A stretch of 9,917 bases of DNA from Fidelibacterota bacterium (GTDB taxonomy: Bacteria > Fidelibacterota > BS150m-G59): NCBI GenBank assembly GCA_016784265.1, contig JADHUZ010000024.1:1-9917 (forward strand), in the 5' to 3' direction. The notes under the pieces were generated by a model that was not told the DNA's origin, searched no databases, and saw only the letters and a program-made list of their open reading frames with translations. This document shows positions 6,700 through 9,917 of this stretch, one piece after another. Made by a program: the position numbers and the translations under genes. Within the stretch, counting starts at the first letter, position 1. Every line of letters begins with the position of its first letter.

Positions 6700-7184
6700 T
6701 CAAACCTGCCGATTTTTTTGTTTTTTTGCACGTTATTCCAAAGGAAATAAAATCCATTCATTGCAATATACACACCGCTTGGTAGCGTCTGAGCGAACGA
6801 AAGCGCACTCCCGAGATTAAACAAACCGTCGGACGAACCAAATTTATATGGAATCATCGCGCCGGTCATCACAATTGTTTTATCTAATTTTTCGTTTGCA
6901 ATGCATTTGGCTGTTTTCACCATTGTGTCAGTTCCGTGCGTAATGACAATTTGTTCGTGCGGCGTCTTTTTACATTTCTTAATGATATATTCTCGCTCAT
7001 GATCTCCCATTGACAGACTATCTACCATCATCAATGTCTCGATTTCGAGATTGAGTCGGCACCTGCCCAATTCAAGCATTTCGTGAATATGCGTGTGTTT
7101 GAAATACAGTGTCCCATTCAGTTCGTTGTATTCTTTGTCGAATGTTCCGCCTGTTACAAAAACTTTTATTTTCGATTCGTTCAT
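6687..7184 (-). CDS. Short asparaginase-domain protein (N-terminal catalytic domain only)
   Basis: 165 residues matching the N-terminal domain of type I/II L-asparaginases, which hydrolyse asparagine to aspartate and ammonia. The nucleophile block is VTGGTFDK with Thr14. The second block is THGTDTM with Thr85 and Asp86, and Lys102 in LDKTIVMTGAM fits the third catalytic residue. The C-terminal domain of the usual roughly 330-residue enzyme is absent. This is not a truncation by the adjacent pseudogene: short family members of about 160 residues end in the same way, with VYIAMNG, then RKN-like and GRFE motifs, as here (KNKKIGRFETIN). Whether such short forms hydrolyse asparagine or something else is not settled by the sequence. 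The ATG has a GGGGAAA ribosome site. It is divergent from the symporter at 7277 and upstream of the LeuT-like transporter. Confidence 0.85.
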   Translation of the reverse strand: MNESKIKVFVTGGTFDKEYNELNGTLYFKHTHIHEMLELGRCRLNLEIETLMMVDSLSMGDHEREYIIKKCKKTPHEQIVITHGTDTMVKTAKCIANEKLDKTIVMTGAMIPYKFGSSDGLFNLGSALSFAQTLPSGVYIAMNGFYFLWNNVQKNKKIGRFETIN

Positions 7185-7276
7185 TATTTCCCCGATTATT
7201 TGGGCGGAAAATTACCATTATTAAATCATAAAATCTTCCTAATTTTCGCAGAAAATTTTAGAAGGGAAATTACAGA
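7185..7276. promoter_or_regulatory. Divergent intergenic region (asparaginase / PutP-like symporter)
   Basis: 92 AT-rich bases between two divergent starts must hold promoters for both directions, unless transcription enters from outside. A -10-like TAAAAT (7229-7234, plus strand) is visible but I see no convincing -35 partner. A small inverted repeat (AATTTTC, GCA, GAAAATT; 7241-7257) lies just upstream of the symporter ribosome site and could be an operator or chance in AT-rich DNA. The ribosome sites are GAAGGGA at 7261-7267 for the symporter and GGGGAAA for the asparaginase. Confidence 0.35.
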
Positions 7277-8695
7277 ATGGACGCGATTACAGTTGGTTTT
7301 CTAATTTATTTGTTTATTATCTTGTTCGTCGGATTTTATACTGTTCGATTGACAAAAAACATCAAAGATTTTGCACTCGGTGGGAACAAGTTGGGTCCTT
7401 GGGTTATTGCTTTTTCGGAGCGTGCGTCTGGCGAATCGGCTTGGCTTTTGATTGGTTTGCCCGGTGCGGCTTTGGTGGCTGGACTGTTAGAACTTTGGAC
7501 GGTGGTCGGTTGTGTTGCCGGAATTGTTTTTTCATGGTTCATCATCGCAAAGCGTCTGAGAATTGCCACGGAACAATACAATGTAATTACGTTGCCGGAA
7601 TTATTTTCCAAGAGGTTTAACGACGAAAAGGGAATTCTTCGTTTGGTTGCTTCATTAATCATTATTTTCTTTTTCACGTTTTATGTGGCGGCTCAGTTTT
7701 CTGGCGCTGGAAAAGTGCTGAATGTTACATTTGGATTCACACAAATGCAGGGGATGCTTCTCGGTGCGGTTATCATTGTTTTCTACACGCTGATGGGCGG
7801 ATTTCTCGCTGTTGCATGGACTGACCTTTTGCAGGGAATTATTATGATTGGGACGCTAACTATTTTGCCGATTGTCGGTTTTTTTGAAATTTCTGACTTA
7901 GAAAATTTTAGTGTTGCGTTAGATTCATCAAGTCTTTTTGGTGGGAAAACAGGATTCGCGGCGTTTGCGGCGGCAATTGGCGGGCTTTCGTGGGGGCTTG
8001 GTTACATCGGGCAACCGCATCTTATCGCGCGGTACATGGCAATTGATAAAACTGAAAATATTAAAATTGCGCGCCGAATCGCAATTTCGTGGGCAATCCC
8101 CGCATTTTTCGGCGCAATGTTTATCGGACTCGTTGGTGCAAAATTGATTGATTCAGGAAATTTGGGTGCGATGGCAGATCAAGAAAAATTGATGCCGACT
8201 ATGGCGAAATTACTTCTCCCATCTTGGCTGGCTGGCATATTTATTTCCGGCGCAATTGCGGCGATGATGTCCACAGCTGATTCGCAACTGCTCGTTTCCA
8301 CAACAGTTTTGACAGAGGATTTTACAAAACGATATTTTGGTGTAGAAATCACAGATCGCGTGCTTCTTTTTATCGGGAGGCTTTTTACAGTTATTATTGG
8401 ATTACTTGCGTTTAATCTTGCATCAAATTCAAATAAACTCGTTTTTGAAACCGTGTCCTATGCGTGGGGTGGATTGGGCGCTTCATTTGGGCCCGCATTG
8501 CTTTTGACGCTTTGGTGGAAAAAAATCAGCAAAGTCGGTGTTCTTGCCGGCATGATCAGTGGAACTGTTTTTACTATTTGGGATGTGTCCAGCGGATTAG
8601 TTACGCCCAGATTAACTGCATTTCTCTTCGCAAGTTTGGCGATTATATTATTTTCGTTGCTTATTCCAGATAAAAAGAGTGAAATATCTTATTAG
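7277..8695 (+). CDS. putP: Na+/solute symporter of the SSS family, PutP-like
   Basis: 472 residues, inner membrane, about 13 helices, importing a solute (proline in the PutP branch) with Na+. It can be followed along E. coli PutP almost throughout: TKNIKDFALGGNKLGPWVIA, LLIGLPGAA, TLPELFSKRFNDEKGILR, GGFLAVAWTD, GWGLGYIGQPH-like WGLGYIGQPHLIARYMA, AAMMSTADSQLLVSTTVLTED and SYAWGGLGASFGPALLL. The Na+-site residues after helix 8 are kept as Ser332 and Thr333. In helix 2, where PutP has ASDMS with the key Asp55, this protein has ASGES (50-54), so the Asp is Gly52 and a Glu follows at 53. That variant makes the proline assignment less safe. The ATG has AAGGGA 9 bases upstream. It precedes citrate synthase by 129 bases on the same strand. 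Confidence 0.88.
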   Translation: MDAITVGFLIYLFIILFVGFYTVRLTKNIKDFALGGNKLGPWVIAFSERASGESAWLLIGLPGAALVAGLLELWTVVGCVAGIVFSWFIIAKRLRIATEQYNVITLPELFSKRFNDEKGILRLVASLIIIFFFTFYVAAQFSGAGKVLNVTFGFTQMQGMLLGAVIIVFYTLMGGFLAVAWTDLLQGIIMIGTLTILPIVGFFEISDLENFSVALDSSSLFGGKTGFAAFAAAIGGLSWGLGYIGQPHLIARYMAIDKTENIKIARRIAISWAIPAFFGAMFIGLVGAKLIDSGNLGAMADQEKLMPTMAKLLLPSWLAGIFISGAIAAMMSTADSQLLVSTTVLTEDFTKRYFGVEITDRVLLFIGRLFTVIIGLLAFNLASNSNKLVFETVSYAWGGLGASFGPALLLTLWWKKISKVGVLAGMISGTVFTIWDVSSGLVTPRLTAFLFASLAIILFSLLIPDKKSEISY

Positions 8696-8709
8696 TTGCG
8701 TTTCGCAAC
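8695..8709 (+). other. Small GC hairpin at the end of the symporter gene
   Basis: GTTGCG, TTT, CGCAAC form a 6-bp stem with a 3-base loop, starting on the last base of the symporter stop codon. No T-run follows, so it is not a standard terminator. It may protect or pause the 3' end of the symporter message, or be chance. Confidence 0.35.
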
Positions 8710-8710
8710 G

Positions 8711-8812
8711 ATGAACAGAAAAAATAATTTACTTTACACAAATACTTTGATATTCGGATATTTTTATCTAATTTATGCTTACGTCAAATGGCGTTTTATC
8801 AACAAAAACTAA
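8711..8812 (+). other. Possible 33-residue single-helix peptide frame
   Basis: An ATG at 8711 opens 33 codons ending in TAA, starting MNRKNNLLYTNTLIFGYFYL and continuing IYAYVKW, then RFINKN. It would make a positively charged end, one hydrophobic helix and a basic tail, the form of many small membrane proteins. No Shine-Dalgarno is seen (GCAACG precedes the ATG), the possible citrate synthase promoter lies inside it, and AT-rich DNA readily gives Phe/Tyr/Ile-rich frames. I list it as a candidate only. Confidence 0.15.
8747..8774 (+). promoter_or_regulatory. Possible promoter of the citrate synthase gene
   Basis: TTGATA (8747-8752), a 16-base gap and TAATTT (8769-8774) resemble a sigma-70 promoter in the 129-base gap before citrate synthase. 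The -35 matches 5 of 6 consensus bases and the -10 matches 4 of 6. The message would start near 8782 with a leader of about 40 bases. Judged by eye. Confidence 0.35.
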
Positions 8813-8824
8813 GGGGGAAGAGTC

Positions 8825-9917
8825 ATGAAACTACAAAATAAACTCAAAGAACTGATTCCAAAGTGGCGGGAAGAGAAGAAAGAAGTTCTCTCCAAATTTG
8901 GAAATAACAAAATCGCAGATGTCGTCGTTGCTCAAGCGTTTGGTGGGATGCGCGGAATAAAAGGAATGATCTGCGACACGTCCGTGGTGGAGCCGGACAA
9001 GGGTCTGATTATTCGTGAAAGGCCGTTGTTAGGAATCAAAGACATGCTGCCGGAAGAAATTTTTTACCTTCTTCTAACGGGTGAAAAACCAGACGAAAAA
9101 GATACAAAATCTTTACAAAATGATCTTGCAGACCGAAGCGAAGTTCCAGGATATGTTTGGGATGCACTCCGTGCGTTGCCGGAAGATACGCATCCGATGT
9201 GCATGTTGAATACGGGCATTTTGATTTTGGAGCAAAAATCTGAATTTCGTAGCAGATACAACAAAGGTATGCGGAAAGAAGAATATTGGGAGCCTATGTT
9301 CGAAGATGCGCTTCGATTATTGGGTGCACTACCTTGTCTTGCCGCAGGCGTGTATCGTTTGCGTTACAAGAAGAACTTAAAACGCAAATCTTTGCGACTG
9401 GATGATTTAATTCCGTATGATTCGAAATTGGATTGGGGCGGGAATTATGCAAAAAAATTGACAATTCCAGATCCGACAGGTGAATTCGCAAAATTGATTC
9501 GTCTTTATCTGACGCTTCATTGTGATCACGAAGGTGGAAATGTCAGTGCAAATGTCTGCCACACAACGGGATCTGCACTTTCTGATGCGTTTTATGCCGT
9601 CTCTGCGGGATTGAATGGTTTGGCTGGACCGCTACACGGTCTTGCAAATCAAGAATGTTTGAAATGGATTCTTGATTTGATCAATACATACGATGGTACG
9701 CCGACGGAGGATCAAATTCGAGAAATGGCATTTGAAACGCTACGCGCGGGCAAAGTTATTCCAGGTTATGGACATGCCGTGCTTCGTGTTACAGATCCAC
9801 GTTTTACTGCTTTTCATGCGTTTGGGCAAGAGCACATGGCGGACGACCCTGTGTTTATGGCAGTTAGCCGTGTGTTTAATGTTGTTCCAAAAGTGCTCGA
9901 AGCATTTTCGGGAGAAC
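8825..9917 (+). CDS. gltA: Citrate synthase, eukaryote-like type (3' end outside window)
   Basis: Condenses acetyl-CoA and oxaloacetate to citrate, the entry step of the TCA cycle, in the cytoplasm. 364 codons are present; family members are about 430-440 residues, so roughly the last 70 are cut off. The ATG has a strong AGGGGGAA site. It resembles the mitochondrial enzyme more than E. coli GltA: RGIKGMICDTSVVEPDKGL-like N-terminal region with RERPLLGI, then LHCDHEGGNVSA (232-242), GLNGLAGPLHGLANQE (262-277) and VIPGYGHAVLRVTDPR (311-326). The catalytic histidines equivalent to pig His274 and His320 are His271 and His317, with substrate-binding His235 and Arg321. The third catalytic residue, an Asp, lies beyond the window. 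After GGNVSA the usual HTSH reads NVCH, a local change. Bacteria with this type include Geobacter. The gene name is by function only. Confidence 0.93.
   Translation, partial: MKLQNKLKELIPKWREEKKEVLSKFGNNKIADVVVAQAFGGMRGIKGMICDTSVVEPDKGLIIRERPLLGIKDMLPEEIFYLLLTGEKPDEKDTKSLQNDLADRSEVPGYVWDALRALPEDTHPMCMLNTGILILEQKSEFRSRYNKGMRKEEYWEPMFEDALRLLGALPCLAAGVYRLRYKKNLKRKSLRLDDLIPYDSKLDWGGNYAKKLTIPDPTGEFAKLIRLYLTLHCDHEGGNVSANVCHTTGSALSDAFYAVSAGLNGLAGPLHGLANQECLKWILDLINTYDGTPTEDQIREMAFETLRAGKVIPGYGHAVLRVTDPRFTAFHAFGQEHMADDPVFMAVSRVFNVVPKVLEAFSGE

Noticed and set aside
6687..7184. Asparaginase truncated by the adjacent deletion
   Set aside because: The protein is half the length of classical asparaginases and abuts a pseudogene, but its end (KNKKIGRFETIN) matches the natural end of the short asparaginase family.
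8695..8709. Intrinsic terminator after the symporter
   Set aside because: The stem is only 6 bp and no T-run follows it, so it is listed only as a hairpin.

Overview
The window is AT-rich (roughly 40% G+C by eye, not computed) and comes from a diderm bacterium. The evidence is a TonB-dependent receptor, two lipoprotein signal sequences and a periplasmic thiol-redox pathway. The citrate synthase is of the eukaryote-like type also found in some bacteria such as Geobacter. I cannot name the organism; a deep-branching Gram-negative lineage is a guess. Coding density is high, and no tRNA, rRNA, IS element, phage gene or CRISPR array was seen.

Layout. (1) 1-741 (+): the C-terminal part of a TonB-dependent outer-membrane receptor. 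It ends at a 30-bp perfect palindrome (780-809) that looks like a two-way terminator shared with the convergent operon. (2) 5018-838 (-): a compact envelope-protein operon. In transcription order it encodes a cyclophilin, a patatin-like phospholipase, DsbD, and a lipoprotein that fuses an FKBP prolyl isomerase to a TlpA/ResA-type thioredoxin. The cyclophilin is preceded by a lipoprotein signal peptide that is out of frame with it by one base. (3) 7184-5092 (-): a short stand-alone asparaginase-domain protein, then a decayed P-loop kinase remnant (about 6699-6550), then a LeuT-type Na+-dependent transporter. (4) 7277-9917 (+): a PutP-like Na+/solute symporter, then a citrate synthase cut by the window edge.

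How the genes fit together. DsbD carries electrons from cytoplasmic thioredoxin across the inner membrane, and the lipoprotein thioredoxin encoded directly downstream is a plausible acceptor. With two prolyl isomerases in the same operon, this looks like a unit for folding and disulfide handling of exported proteins. The role of the patatin in it is unclear. The second half pairs two Na+-coupled transporters, likely for amino acids, with an asparaginase-like enzyme and the entry enzyme of the TCA cycle. That would suit amino-acid use, but it is inferred from neighbourhood only.

Most of the window is ordinary chromosomal core. The points worth checking are the frameshifted lipoprotein cyclophilin, the FKBP-thioredoxin fusion, the kinase pseudogene and several departures from family motifs.
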